DNA from: Faeciplasma gallinarum
Lineage (GTDB): Bacteria; Bacillota; Clostridia; Oscillospirales; Ruminococcaceae
Direction of reading: 5' to 3'
NCBI GenBank assembly: GCA_018711085.1
Contig: DVIR01000068.1
Location: 1-5,317, forward strand
Length of the DNA stretch: 5,317 nucleotides
Part shown: positions 1 to 5,257 of the stretch, piece by piece
Layout: each line of letters opens with the position of its first letter
How positions within the stretch are numbered: position 1 is the first letter of the stretch
Made by a program: the position numbers and the translations under genes
Notes under the pieces: generated by a model
Told to the model about the DNA's origin: nothing
Database searches by the model: none
What the model saw: only the letters and a program-made list of their open reading frames with translations

Positions 1-253
1 GTCCCTAGTACGAGAGGACCGGGATGGACGCACCTATGGTGCACCAGTTGTCACGCCGGTGGCATAGCTGGGCAGCTAAGTGCGGATCGGATAAACGCTG
101 AAAGCATCTAAGCGTGAAGCCGTCCTTAAGATAAGATATCCCATCAGGTTAACTGAGTAAGACCCCCGGAAGACTACCGGGTTGATAGGCTCAAAGTGTA
201 AGCATGGTGACATGTTCAGCTTGCGAGTACTAATTGGTCGAGGGCTTAACCTT
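1..253 (+). rRNA. rrl: 23S ribosomal RNA, 3' end (partial)
   Basis: This is the last part of the large-subunit rRNA. The window opens inside the sarcin-ricin loop, seen as the conserved AGTACGAGAGGACC at positions 7-20. It continues through the universally recognisable domain VI sequence (GCTGAAAGCATCTAAG near 98-113) to the terminal GGCTTAACCTT ending at about 253, which matches the usual mature 3' end of bacterial 23S rRNA. The 5' bulk lies outside the window. The mature end is placed by similarity and could be off by a few bases. It is the upstream member of a 23S-5S-tRNA-Asn transcription unit. Confidence 0.97.
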
Positions 254-270
254 TAGAAATTATGTTCATG

Positions 271-299
271 GTGCGACAAGCACAGGCTTGTAAGAGCAC
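271..299 (+). other. Hairpin in the 23S-5S spacer
   Basis: The spacer between 23S and 5S rRNA (254-361) contains a stem-loop. ACAAGC (276-281) pairs with GCTTGT (286-291) around the tetraloop ACAG. A second pairing of GTGC (271-274) with GCAC (296-299) extends it across a small asymmetric internal loop. Such hairpins in rRNA spacers commonly guide RNase processing; that role is inferred. I see no tRNA or other gene in the spacer. Confidence 0.5.
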
Positions 300-361
300 G
301 CTTATTAGTTCATTATTCAATTTTGAAGTTACTCAAAAGAGTGCTTCAGCGCTTAAAGATA

Positions 362-476
362 GTCGGTGACGATTGAGATGAGGTTCCACCTGTTCCCATG
401 CCGAACACAGAAGTTAAGCTCATCTTCGCCTACGATACTTGGCGGGTGACTGCCCGGGAAAATTGGTGTTGCCGAC
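362..476 (+). rRNA. rrf: 5S ribosomal RNA
   Basis: This is a complete 5S rRNA of about 115 nt. Helix I closes the molecule: GTCGGTGAC (362-370) pairs with GTTGCCGAC (468-476), including G-U pairs. The diagnostic loop sequence CCGAACACAGAAGTTAAGCTC spans 401-421, and the GGCGGGTGACTGCCCGGGAA region of helices IV and V follows at 441-460. It lies about 108 nt after the 23S end and 42 nt before tRNA-Asn, the usual rRNA operon order. Termini are set by helix I and may differ by one or two bases in the mature RNA. Confidence 0.97.
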
Positions 477-482
477 ACAAAT

Positions 483-513
483 ACGAAGGAGAGCATAGTT
501 TGCTCTCTTTCGT
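483..513 (+). other. Long hairpin between 5S rRNA and tRNA-Asn
   Basis: Positions 483-495 pair with 501-513 to form a 13-bp stem with a single G-U pair (488/508) and a five-base loop TAGTT. It starts seven bases after the 5S end and stops six bases before the tRNA. The T residues on the 3' side sit inside the stem and no free T-run follows, so it does not look like an efficient terminator. A processing signal that separates 5S from tRNA, possibly an RNase III type site, fits better. The function is inferred. Confidence 0.65.
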
Positions 514-518
514 CATAT

Positions 519-594
519 TGCCTCTTAGCTCAGTCGGTAGAGCACCTGACTGTTAATCAGGGGGTCGTCGGTTCGAGCCCGACAGAGGCAGCCA
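519..594 (+). tRNA. tRNA-Asn (anticodon GTT), CCA encoded
   Basis: A full 76-nt cloverleaf can be drawn. The acceptor stem is TGCCTCT (519-525) with AGAGGCA (584-590). The D-arm is GCTC/GAGC (528-531/540-543). The anticodon stem is CCTGA/TCAGG (545-549/557-561), with loop CTGTTAA and anticodon GTT at 552-554. The T-arm is GTCGG/CCGAC (567-571/579-583) around TTCGAGC. The discriminator base is G591 and CCA is encoded at 592-594. GTT reads Asn codons AAC and AAU. It is the last member of the rRNA transcription unit, followed five bases later by a terminator. Confidence 0.98.
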
Positions 595-598
595 CAAG

Positions 599-626
599 GA
601 GTCAAGCAATAGTTTGGCTCTTTTTT
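599..626 (+). terminator. Intrinsic terminator of the rRNA-tRNA operon
   Basis: GAGTCAA (599-605) pairs with TTGGCTC (614-620), with one G-U pair, across an eight-base loop. Six T residues (621-626) follow at once, with more T-rich sequence behind. This is a standard Rho-independent terminator immediately downstream of tRNA-Asn and ends the rRNA transcription unit. Confidence 0.75.
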
Positions 627-635
627 CTTCTGTTT

Positions 636-860
636 TTGTGTTGCCGCATTCAAGCCCGAAGCTGTGCACGGGAGGCGTACTGCCTGCTGGCGCTGTTTTT
701 GGGCACGTTCGGCGCGCATAAGTTTTATGCGGGCAAGACGGGCACCGGCATAGCGTTCATACTTTTCAGCTGGACGTGCATACCGTCTATCATTTCGTTT
801 GTCGACTTCATAATAGGCTTGTGCAAAAAGTCGGACGCAAACGGCAACATACTGGTGTGA
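636..860 (+). CDS. TM2-domain small membrane protein, probably a 5'-truncated remnant
   Basis: The 74-residue frame from the TTG at 636 carries a near-complete TM2 domain. It has a first helix around residues 14-27, the signature GAHKFYAGKTGTG (26-38), a WTCIPSI turn (46-52) and a second helix to about residue 63, ending in DANGNILV, an ending I associate with clostridial TM2 proteins. The family is of unknown molecular function; its two helices form a hairpin in the cytoplasmic membrane. Many relatives have an N-terminal zinc-ribbon or linker of tens of residues. Here only 13 unrelated-looking residues precede the first helix. No Shine-Dalgarno site lies before the TTG; instead the terminator T-run sits there. 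No in-frame ATG or GTG exists upstream, although the frame stays open through the tRNA gene. I read it as a gene whose 5' end was lost at the rRNA operon boundary. It may be untranslated; a short genuine gene using TTG cannot be excluded. Confidence 0.55.
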   Translation: MCCRIQARSCAREAYCLLALFLGTFGAHKFYAGKTGTGIAFILFSWTCIPSIISFVDFIIGLCKKSDANGNILV

Positions 861-869
861 TGCGCGTGC

Positions 870-900
870 CGGCTGTGGCGCTGCAGGAGCATAACAGCCG
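870..900. other. Hairpin just after the TM2 frame
   Basis: CGGCTGT (870-876) and ACAGCCG (894-900) are perfectly complementary over 7 bp with a 17-base loop. It begins nine bases after the TM2 stop codon and has no T-run on either side, so it is not a terminator by itself. The rest of 901-944 shows no gene or recognisable site. Confidence 0.35.
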
Positions 901-944
901 AAAACCGCCGTGCAAACGGGCATCGGATAAAAATTAAAGCGAAA

Positions 945-990
945 AAAGCGGGCTGCGCCGTATTGTCCGGCGCGGCTCGCTTTGCTTTTT
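945..990. terminator. Strong hairpin terminator, possibly bidirectional
   Basis: Positions 945-960 pair with 968-983 in a 16-bp GC-rich stem with two G-U pairs and a seven-base loop. On the + strand it is followed by GC and then TTTTT (986-990). On the minus strand an uninterrupted T-run (complement of A942-A947) borders the stem directly, so it should also stop minus-strand transcription. It isolates the secDF promoter from transcription arriving from the rRNA operon and TM2 side. No minus-strand gene that needs it is visible in this gap. Confidence 0.75.
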
Positions 991-1046
991 GCGATGCGCT
1001 TTTGGGGAAAATTAGCCCGCAAGAGTGGTAAAACTTCTGTTAGCCC

Positions 1047-1075
1047 TTGACTTTTGGGCGCGACTTGTCTATACT
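1047..1075 (+). promoter_or_regulatory. Sigma-A type promoter of secDF
   Basis: A -35 box TTGACT (1047-1052, five of six consensus) and a -10 box TATACT (1070-1075, five of six) are separated by an ideal 17 bases. Transcription should start near 1082, giving a leader of about 44 nt before the secD start. No long hairpin or arrest-peptide frame fits in this leader, so strong housekeeping expression is the simplest reading. Confidence 0.8.
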
Positions 1076-1111
1076 GTTTAGGTGAATGTCATTAAATGAT
1101 GTATTAAAAAT

Positions 1112-1118
1112 AAGGAGG
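1112..1118 (+). promoter_or_regulatory. Ribosome binding site that fixes the secD GTG start
   Basis: AAGGAGG, a near-perfect anti-16S match, ends seven bases before the GTG at 1126. This spacing selects GTG as the start. No ATG in the same frame lies nearby, and the protein from GTG begins with a normal basic N-terminus (MRRIKK) followed by the first membrane helix. Confidence 0.85.
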
Positions 1119-1125
1119 CAATAAA

Positions 1126-2544
1126 GTGCGACGCATTAAAAAACCTGTTTTCTTTATTGTTGTTGTGCTTATAGCTGTCTTTGCTTATCTGACCTTCGCG
1201 GGAGTAAGTACGACTTACGGCGACATCGAAACAAAGATTATCAAGTCCACCGACGATATCCGTTGGGGAATAGATATCAGCGGCGGTGTTGACGTCACGT
1301 TCTCACCTCCGGAGGGCGTAGAGGCTACCACGGAACAGATGGACGCCGCGCAGGCTGCGCTCGACATGCGTCTTGTAAACCTTGGTATCACAGACTATGA
1401 GCTTTACGTTGACTATTCAAATAACAATATCATCGTGAGATTCCCGTGGCAGGCGGGCGAAGAGGACTTCGACCCCGAGGCTGCGGTTGAAGAGCTTGGC
1501 GAAATGGCTGAGCTGACGTTCAGAGAGGGATACGAAACCGATGAGTACGGTCTTCCCACCGGCGTCACAGAGGAAAACATCATTGTTACCGGAGACATGG
1601 TAGTGTCTGCAACCGCCGTTGCGTGGGAGGAAAACGGACAGTATCAGTTCGGAGTTGCATTGGAGTTTAACGAAGAGGGAACCGCTGCTTTTGCAGAGGC
1701 AACCGAAAGACTTGCGGGAACGGGCGAGGTAATATCCATATGGATGGACGACACCTGCATATCCTACCCGACGGTTGAGTCGGCAATCACCGACGGCAAA
1801 AGCTCCATAACCGGTAACTTCACATACGAGTCCGCAAAGGATCTCGCCGACAAGATAAACGCCGGCGCGCTCCCCTTCAAGCTTGAGACTTCCAACTTCC
1901 GCACCATATCCGCATCCATGGGCCTTGGCGCAAGGAATGCAATGATCGTAGCCGGAATAGTTGCGTTTGCTTTGATCGCAATATACATGATAATATTCTA
2001 CAGACTTCCCGGAGCGGTTGCGGTAATAGCCCTTGTGGGACAGGTTGTAGGCTCGATAGCATGCATAACCGGATTCTTCGGAAATATCCCGAGCTTCACT
2101 TTGACAATACCCGGTATCGCCGGTATCATACTTGCGGTCGGCATGGGTGTTGACGCAAACGTCGTCACCTTTGAAAGAATCAAGGAAGAGCTGCGATCCG
2201 GCAAGACACTCAACACTTCGCTCGAGCTGGGCTACTCAAGAGCATGGTCCGCCATCTTTGACGGAAACATAACCATAGTCTTTGTGGCAATCATACTCAT
2301 GGGCGCGTTCGGACCGCCGGACAGCCTCTTTTCTAAGCTCATGGGCTGGCTCTACTTCATGTTCCCGACAACTATCGAGGGCACGATTTACTCCTTCGGC
2401 TACACGCTTTTGGTCGGAGTTATACTCAACTTCGTGTTCGGAGTGTTCTGCTCAAGACTTATGCTCGCCTCACTTTCTAAGTTCAAGGCGCTCAGAAATC
2501 CCATACTATACGGAGGTGTAAAGAACAATGAAGAAAACCTTTGA
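1126..2544 (+). CDS. secD: Protein translocase subunit SecD
   Basis: SecD and SecF form the membrane complex that helps pull preproteins through SecYEG on the outer face using the proton gradient. The 472-residue product has a basic start and first helix (about 7-26), the family motif WGIDISGG (47-54), a large external P1 domain (about 55-270) and five further helices near 271-292, 296-317, 324-343, 381-396 and 422-446. The fourth holds the signature GMGVDANVVTFERIKEE (339-355); D343 corresponds to the proton-pathway Asp (D519 in E. coli SecD, D340 in Thermus SecDF). Length suits Gram-positive SecD; E. coli SecD is longer. The loop between the last two helices (about 397-417) contains roughly 20 more residues than canonical SecD, with GPPDSLF and FMFPTTIEG. 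The gene is driven from the promoter at 1047-1075 and overlaps secF by 17 nt. Confidence 0.96.
   Translation: MRRIKKPVFFIVVVLIAVFAYLTFAGVSTTYGDIETKIIKSTDDIRWGIDISGGVDVTFSPPEGVEATTEQMDAAQAALDMRLVNLGITDYELYVDYSNNNIIVRFPWQAGEEDFDPEAAVEELGEMAELTFREGYETDEYGLPTGVTEENIIVTGDMVVSATAVAWEENGQYQFGVALEFNEEGTAAFAEATERLAGTGEVISIWMDDTCISYPTVESAITDGKSSITGNFTYESAKDLADKINAGALPFKLETSNFRTISASMGLGARNAMIVAGIVAFALIAIYMIIFYRLPGAVAVIALVGQVVGSIACITGFFGNIPSFTLTIPGIAGIILAVGMGVDANVVTFERIKEELRSGKTLNTSLELGYSRAWSAIFDGNITIVFVAIILMGAFGPPDSLFSKLMGWLYFMFPTTIEGTIYSFGYTLLVGVILNFVFGVFCSRLMLASLSKFKALRNPILYGGVKNNEENL
2512..2518 (+). promoter_or_regulatory. secF ribosome binding site inside secD
   Basis: GGAGGTG lies nine bases before the secF ATG and inside the last codons of secD. 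Ribosomes finishing secD, which stops at 2544, pass over this site and the secF start, so coupled synthesis of the two subunits is likely. Confidence 0.75.
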
Positions 2545-3520
2545 TGTAGTTGGAAAGAAAAAATACTTTTACACCTTCTCGCTGGCAGTAATAATAATTG
2601 CGATAATACTCAGCTTCGTGCTCGGAATGGGCGTTGCCATCGAGTTTAAGGGCGGAACAATCATAACCTATTCCTACACCGGCACCATAGATGCCGATGC
2701 GGTTGCCGCGGCAGCCTCCGAGGCGGCAGGCGAGAGCTGTAACGCAACGCTCGGAGAGTCGCTTGCGGACGGCATGACGACCGTGTCGCTGAGCTTCCCC
2801 TCATCGCAGGGCTTCACCGCTGAAAAGCAGTCCGAGCTTACCGATGCGCTCAACGAGCAGTTCTCCGAAAACACGCTTGCCCTTTACAACTCGCAGGACG
2901 TAAACCCCACCACCGGCGCGGGATTCTTCGGAAAGTGCCTGGTTGCGGTTGCGTTCTCGGCAGTGGTGATGATTGTGTACATCGGCTTCAGATTCAGAAA
3001 AATCGGCGGATGGGTTGCGGGCGTTTGCTCGGTAATAGCCCTGATTCACGATATGTGCTTCGTTTATGCATGCTTCGTGGTTTGCAGATTTGAGATAAAC
3101 GCAAACTTCATGGCGGTGCTCTTGACAATACTCGGCTACTCAATAAACGCCACCATCATCATTTACGACAGAATACGTGAAAACAGACGTCTTTACGGCG
3201 ACGAAAAGACCCTTGACGAGTACGTGAACATGAGCGTCACCCAGTCGATGGGCAGATCTGTCCACACCACAGCAACCACTGCCATAGCAATGGCTGCCGT
3301 CTGCGTGGTAGCGCTTGTAGCGGGCGTTGATTCGATACTGAGCTTCTCGTTCCCGCTTCTTATAGGTCTTTTGGCAGGCGTTTATTCCTCTAACTGCATA
3401 GCTCCTACGCTTTGGACTATGTGGCAGGGCGCAATAGACCGCAAAAAGGCTGAAAAGAAAAAGTCCGCAAAGACCGCAGACGCAGGCGCAGGCGCAAGCG
3501 CAAGCGCAAAGGCAAAATAA
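2528..3520 (+). CDS. secF: Protein translocase subunit SecF
   Basis: This is the partner of SecD in the Sec translocon accessory complex. The 330-residue product has a first helix (about 14-34), the motif VAIEFKGG (36-43) that opens the external P4 domain (about 44-130), then five helices near 135-153, 161-181, 190-214, 247-268 and 271-294. Recognisable SecF features include ALIHD (171-175), GYSIN followed by YDRIREN (203-219), and R243 in TQSMGRSVHTT, which aligns with the essential Arg R247 of E. coli SecF. The position after GYSIN is normally Asp (D213 in E. coli, D637 in Thermus SecDF); here it is Ala208, encoded GCC at 3149-3151. The C-terminal tail (about 304-330) is cytoplasmic, rich in Lys and Ala, and built partly on a hexanucleotide repeat. 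The start is supported by GGAGGTG and by the standard basic N-terminus. Confidence 0.96.
   Translation: MKKTFDVVGKKKYFYTFSLAVIIIAIILSFVLGMGVAIEFKGGTIITYSYTGTIDADAVAAAASEAAGESCNATLGESLADGMTTVSLSFPSSQGFTAEKQSELTDALNEQFSENTLALYNSQDVNPTTGAGFFGKCLVAVAFSAVVMIVYIGFRFRKIGGWVAGVCSVIALIHDMCFVYACFVVCRFEINANFMAVLLTILGYSINATIIIYDRIRENRRLYGDEKTLDEYVNMSVTQSMGRSVHTTATTAIAMAAVCVVALVAGVDSILSFSFPLLIGLLAGVYSSNCIAPTLWTMWQGAIDRKKAEKKKSAKTADAGAGASASAKAK
3482..3517 (+). repeat. Imperfect hexanucleotide repeat at the 3' end of secF
   Basis: Six consecutive units of the form GCA plus a purine-rich codon occur directly before the secF stop: GCAGGC twice, GCAAGC twice, then GCAAAG and GCAAAA. They encode alternating Ala with Gly, Ser or Lys (GAGASASAKAK with the preceding residues). 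Adjacent identical pairs suggest slippage duplication. Unit gain or loss would keep the frame and only change tail length. Confidence 0.8.
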
Positions 3521-3599
3521 AAACGGCAGATCGCCGCAAATATTTTTAACAGCGGAGCCAGATGCGCCCTAAGCGGCGTGTCGGCATACACGGATTGTT

Positions 3600-3632
3600 G
3601 CGGCGCGGAGTTATTCGCGCCGCTTATTATTT
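3600..3632 (+). terminator. GC-rich hairpin between secF and the epimerase gene
   Basis: GCGGCGCG (3600-3607) and CGCGCCGC (3616-3623) form a perfect 8-bp stem with loop GAGTTATT, followed by TTATTATTT (3624-3632). The T-tract is interrupted by A, so termination is probably partial. The hairpin ends 12 bases before the GGAGG site of the next gene. It may end the secDF transcript, attenuate read-through, or protect the secDF mRNA 3' end. A smaller 4-bp stem at 3525-3537 (CGGC/GCCG) followed by ATTTTT lies nearer secF. I see no convincing promoter in 3521-3644. Confidence 0.55.
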
Positions 3633-3644
3633 ACGGAGGTAAAT

Positions 3645-4445
3645 ATGCGCAAAATAACAGCCGGAATTTCAACGTCCTGCTGCTACCCGGAGTACCCGGA
3701 GCTGACTTTAAAGAAACTGTGCGAAAGAGGAGTAAAGCACCTTGAGATATTCGTAAACACTCACTCTGAGACGGACGCCGGCTACGTAAAAGAGCTGAGC
3801 GCAATACTCAGGGCGAACGGCTCGAAATGCGTTTCACTTCACCCGTTCACCTGCGGCATAGATACATACATGCTCTACACCGGCTATGAGCGCAGAATAA
3901 ACGACTACTTAGACTACCACAAGCGGTATTTTGAGGCTATGAACATCCTCGGCGCACGCTACTTCGTGCTGCACGGAAACAAAAACCGCTGCCCGATAGA
4001 AACAGTCATAGAGGGGTACGCAAGGCTTGACGAGGTGGCAAAGGGCTTTGGCGTGAAGGTCCTGCAGGAAAACGTCTGCCGCTGTACAACCGGCGAGCTG
4101 TGGCAGCTGAAGAGCATGAAAAACGCCCTCGGCGATCAGGCTGGGTTTGTCCTTGACACAAAGCAGGCGGTGAGAAAGGGCTTTGACCCGTATGACTTCG
4201 TGACCGCCCTCGGCAAAAATATAAAGCACGTTCACTTTTCCGACCACGGCAGCGCAGGCGACTGCCTGCTCCCCGAAAAGGGCGAGCTGAACACAAATAA
4301 GTTCGTCGCCGCACTTGACAGCGTGGGGTTTGAAGGCGCTATAATCCTTGAACTGTACAGAAGTGGCTTTGATACATATGACGATTTGTTAAAAGGATTA
4401 GATTATATACAAAAAGCAATAGACTTGCTCGATAAAAAGGACTGA
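3645..4445 (+). CDS. Sugar phosphate isomerase/epimerase family protein (xylose isomerase-like TIM barrel)
   Basis: The 266-residue product fits the AP endonuclease 2/xylose isomerase-like TIM-barrel family, soluble metal-dependent enzymes acting mostly on sugars and related polyols. Barrel-strand landmarks appear in order: ITAGIST (4-10), KHLEIFV (31-37), SLHPF (64-68), YFVLHGNK (106-113), VLQEN (139-143), FVLDTKQA (168-175), HVHFSD (195-200) and IILELY (233-238). Probable metal ligands are E142, D171, H197 and E236, all at family positions; H66 and H110 are further candidates. There is no signal peptide. GGAGGT lies four bases before ATG, supporting the start. The gene sits 124 nt after secF on the same strand, possibly read from the secDF promoter through a weak hairpin. 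No neighbour indicates a sugar pathway, so substrate and reaction are unknown. The last 25 codons are noticeably AT-richer, using TTA, TTG and CAA, unlike the rest. Confidence 0.85.
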   Translation: MRKITAGISTSCCYPEYPELTLKKLCERGVKHLEIFVNTHSETDAGYVKELSAILRANGSKCVSLHPFTCGIDTYMLYTGYERRINDYLDYHKRYFEAMNILGARYFVLHGNKNRCPIETVIEGYARLDEVAKGFGVKVLQENVCRCTTGELWQLKSMKNALGDQAGFVLDTKQAVRKGFDPYDFVTALGKNIKHVHFSDHGSAGDCLLPEKGELNTNKFVAALDSVGFEGAIILELYRSGFDTYDDLLKGLDYIQKAIDLLDKKD

Positions 4446-4449
4446 ATCA

Positions 4450-4481
4450 GGCGTTTGCATGACGCCACCGGCATGCATGCC
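4450..4481. other. Inverted repeats downstream of the epimerase gene
   Basis: GGCGT (4450-4454) pairs with ACGCC (4462-4466), and GGCATGCATGCC (4470-4481) is a perfect 12-base palindrome. Neither has a T-run. They lie between the epimerase stop and the convergent terminator. Their role is not evident; the palindrome could be a protein-binding site or simply part of a 3' structure. Confidence 0.4.
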
Positions 4482-4517
4482 CCGAGTACGCTAAGCGGCA
4501 AGTAAAAAATTACGGAC

Positions 4518-4554
4518 AAAAAAAGCCGTCCCGACAGTGTCGGGGCGGTTTTTT
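4518..4554. terminator. Bidirectional terminator between convergent genes
   Basis: CCGTCCCGAC (4526-4535) pairs with GTCGGGGCGG (4539-4548), with one G-U pair and a three-base loop. An A-run (4518-4524) lies to the left and a T-run (4549-4554) to the right, so a U-tract follows the stem on both strands. It serves the epimerase gene from the left and nrdR from the right. The nrdR stop codon (4553-4555) overlaps the T-run. Confidence 0.92.
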
Positions 4555-4996
4555 AGTTGTTGAGTTCGGTTATGATGTTTATAAAGCTTTCGAGGTCGTT
4601 AAAGTCCTTGTAGACCGATGCAAAGCGCACATATGCCACAAGGTCTATTTCCTTGAGCGCACTTAAAACGTCGTCGCCTATTTCGGATGTAGAAATCTCG
4701 GTGCGCATCTCGTTTGCCGTCTTGTTTTCGATGTCGTCAACTATCTTTTCTATCGTCTCAAGGCTCACCGCGCGCTTTTTTGTCGCCGTGGATATGCCCA
4801 AAATGAGCTTTTCACGGTCGAAAGGCTCGAAACTTCCGTCCTTTTTCTGAACCATCAGCACCGGCTTTTCGACAATCTCATATGTGGTAAAGCGCTTGCC
4901 GCACTGAGTGCACTCACGCCTGCGTCTCTTTTTTCCCTCACTGGGTCTGGAGTCTATAACCTTGGTGTCCTCATACCCGCAAAACGGACATCTCAT
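4553..4996 (-). CDS. nrdR: Transcriptional repressor NrdR
   Basis: NrdR senses ATP and dATP levels and represses ribonucleotide reductase genes by binding paired NrdR boxes. From the ATG at 4996 the product has 147 residues, close to the usual ~150. It starts with MRCPFCG as family members do. The zinc-ribbon cysteines are C3, C6, C29 and C32, with the basic stretch KKRRRREC (22-29) between the pairs. An ATP-cone domain follows from about 46 to 136, opening with VLMVQKKDGSFEPFDREKL. A GTG nine bases upstream (5005) is in frame and would add three residues (MTD). It overlaps the Shine-Dalgarno GAGGTG, which is spaced six bases from the ATG, so ATG is preferred. The gene is convergent with the epimerase gene and has its own promoter. 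No ribonucleotide reductase gene and no clear NrdR box is in the window. Confidence 0.96.
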   Translation of the reverse strand: MRCPFCGYEDTKVIDSRPSEGKKRRRRECTQCGKRFTTYEIVEKPVLMVQKKDGSFEPFDREKLILGISTATKKRAVSLETIEKIVDDIENKTANEMRTEISTSEIGDDVLSALKEIDLVAYVRFASVYKDFNDLESFINIITELNN

Positions 4997-5002
4997 ATCT
5001 GT

Positions 5003-5008
5003 CACCTC
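5003..5008 (-). promoter_or_regulatory. nrdR ribosome binding site deciding the start
   Basis: On the minus strand GAGGTG stands six bases before the ATG at 4996. The competing GTG start is made of the last bases of this very site and has no separate ribosome site, so the shorter, family-typical N-terminus is favoured. Confidence 0.75.
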
Positions 5009-5010
5009 GT

Positions 5011-5060
5011 AAAAACATCGACTTTTGTCGCTGTAACTTCGTATAAGCGTCGCGCTTATA
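5011..5060 (-). promoter_or_regulatory. Structured nrdR 5' leader
   Basis: The predicted nrdR leader of about 80 nt can form two hairpins. The promoter-proximal one pairs TATAAGCG with CGCTTATA (5053-5060 with 5042-5049, minus strand) over 8 bp with a three-base loop. The second pairs CGAC/GTCG (5027-5030 with 5019-5022) around AAAA, extended beyond one mismatch by ACA/TGT. It is followed by a short U-run (complement of 5011-5014), just before the ribosome site. This layout could act in attenuation, or the 8-bp inverted repeat could be an operator. No known riboswitch class was recognised. Confidence 0.4.
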
Positions 5061-5082
5061 ACGTAATCTGCTTCTTTACGAA

Positions 5083-5111
5083 ATTATAACATAATATTTC
5101 CCCGTTTGCAA
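5083..5111 (-). promoter_or_regulatory. nrdR promoter with extended -10
   Basis: On the minus strand a perfect -10 box TATAAT (5088-5083) is preceded by TGT, an extended -10 element. A -35-like TTGCAA (5111-5106, four of six) lies exactly 17 bases upstream. Transcription should start near 5076, about 80 nt before the nrdR ATG. Confidence 0.75.
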
Positions 5112-5168
5112 CATGTAAATGTTTTGAAGCGCGCATCCCGCCCGCGGCATATTACGCTTTTCGCCGGT

Positions 5169-5257
5169 TGTGCATGCGTTTAAAGAATCCTGTACCATGC
5201 CGGTATTTCGGGCAAAAACCGAGGCGATAAGGCGGGGAGCAATGCTTTCTAACCTCC
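5169..5257. repeat. Direct repeat copy 1, 89-nt unit
   Basis: This unit begins TGTGCATGCGTTTAAAGAAT and recurs 89 nt later. The first 42 bases of the two copies differ at one position only (C5189 against T5278). Inside, CGGT and TTT (5201-5208, with A5205 bulged) can pair with AAAAACCG (5214-5221) around a short loop. The second half (about 5227-5257) separates the conserved cores. The unit length is not a multiple of three, which argues against a coding repeat. It occupies the region upstream of nrdR with no gene of its own; 5112-5168 shows no recognisable feature. Confidence 0.85.

Noticed and set aside
525..1022. A 165-residue open frame on the minus strand
   Set aside because: Its C-terminus (RTDDPLINSQVLYRLS) is the translated antisense of tRNA-Asn, a well-known false-protein signature. 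It also crosses the operon terminator and the TM2 frame and has no family features.
1086..1124. A 12-codon ATG frame in the secD leader ending two bases before the secD start, with AGG AGG codons
   Set aside because: The AGG AGG codons are simply the secD Shine-Dalgarno site. The frame starts about four bases after the predicted transcript start and has no ribosome site of its own, so a regulatory peptide is unlikely.
4553..5005. GTG at 5005 as the nrdR start
   Set aside because: The GTG is part of the Shine-Dalgarno sequence that serves the ATG at 4996, and the family normally begins directly at M(R/K)CPFC.
4995..5120. NrdR box pair upstream of nrdR
   Set aside because: I looked for two copies of an ACACWATATWTWGTGT-like site about 31 bases apart and found only short AT-rich inverted repeats without that pattern.
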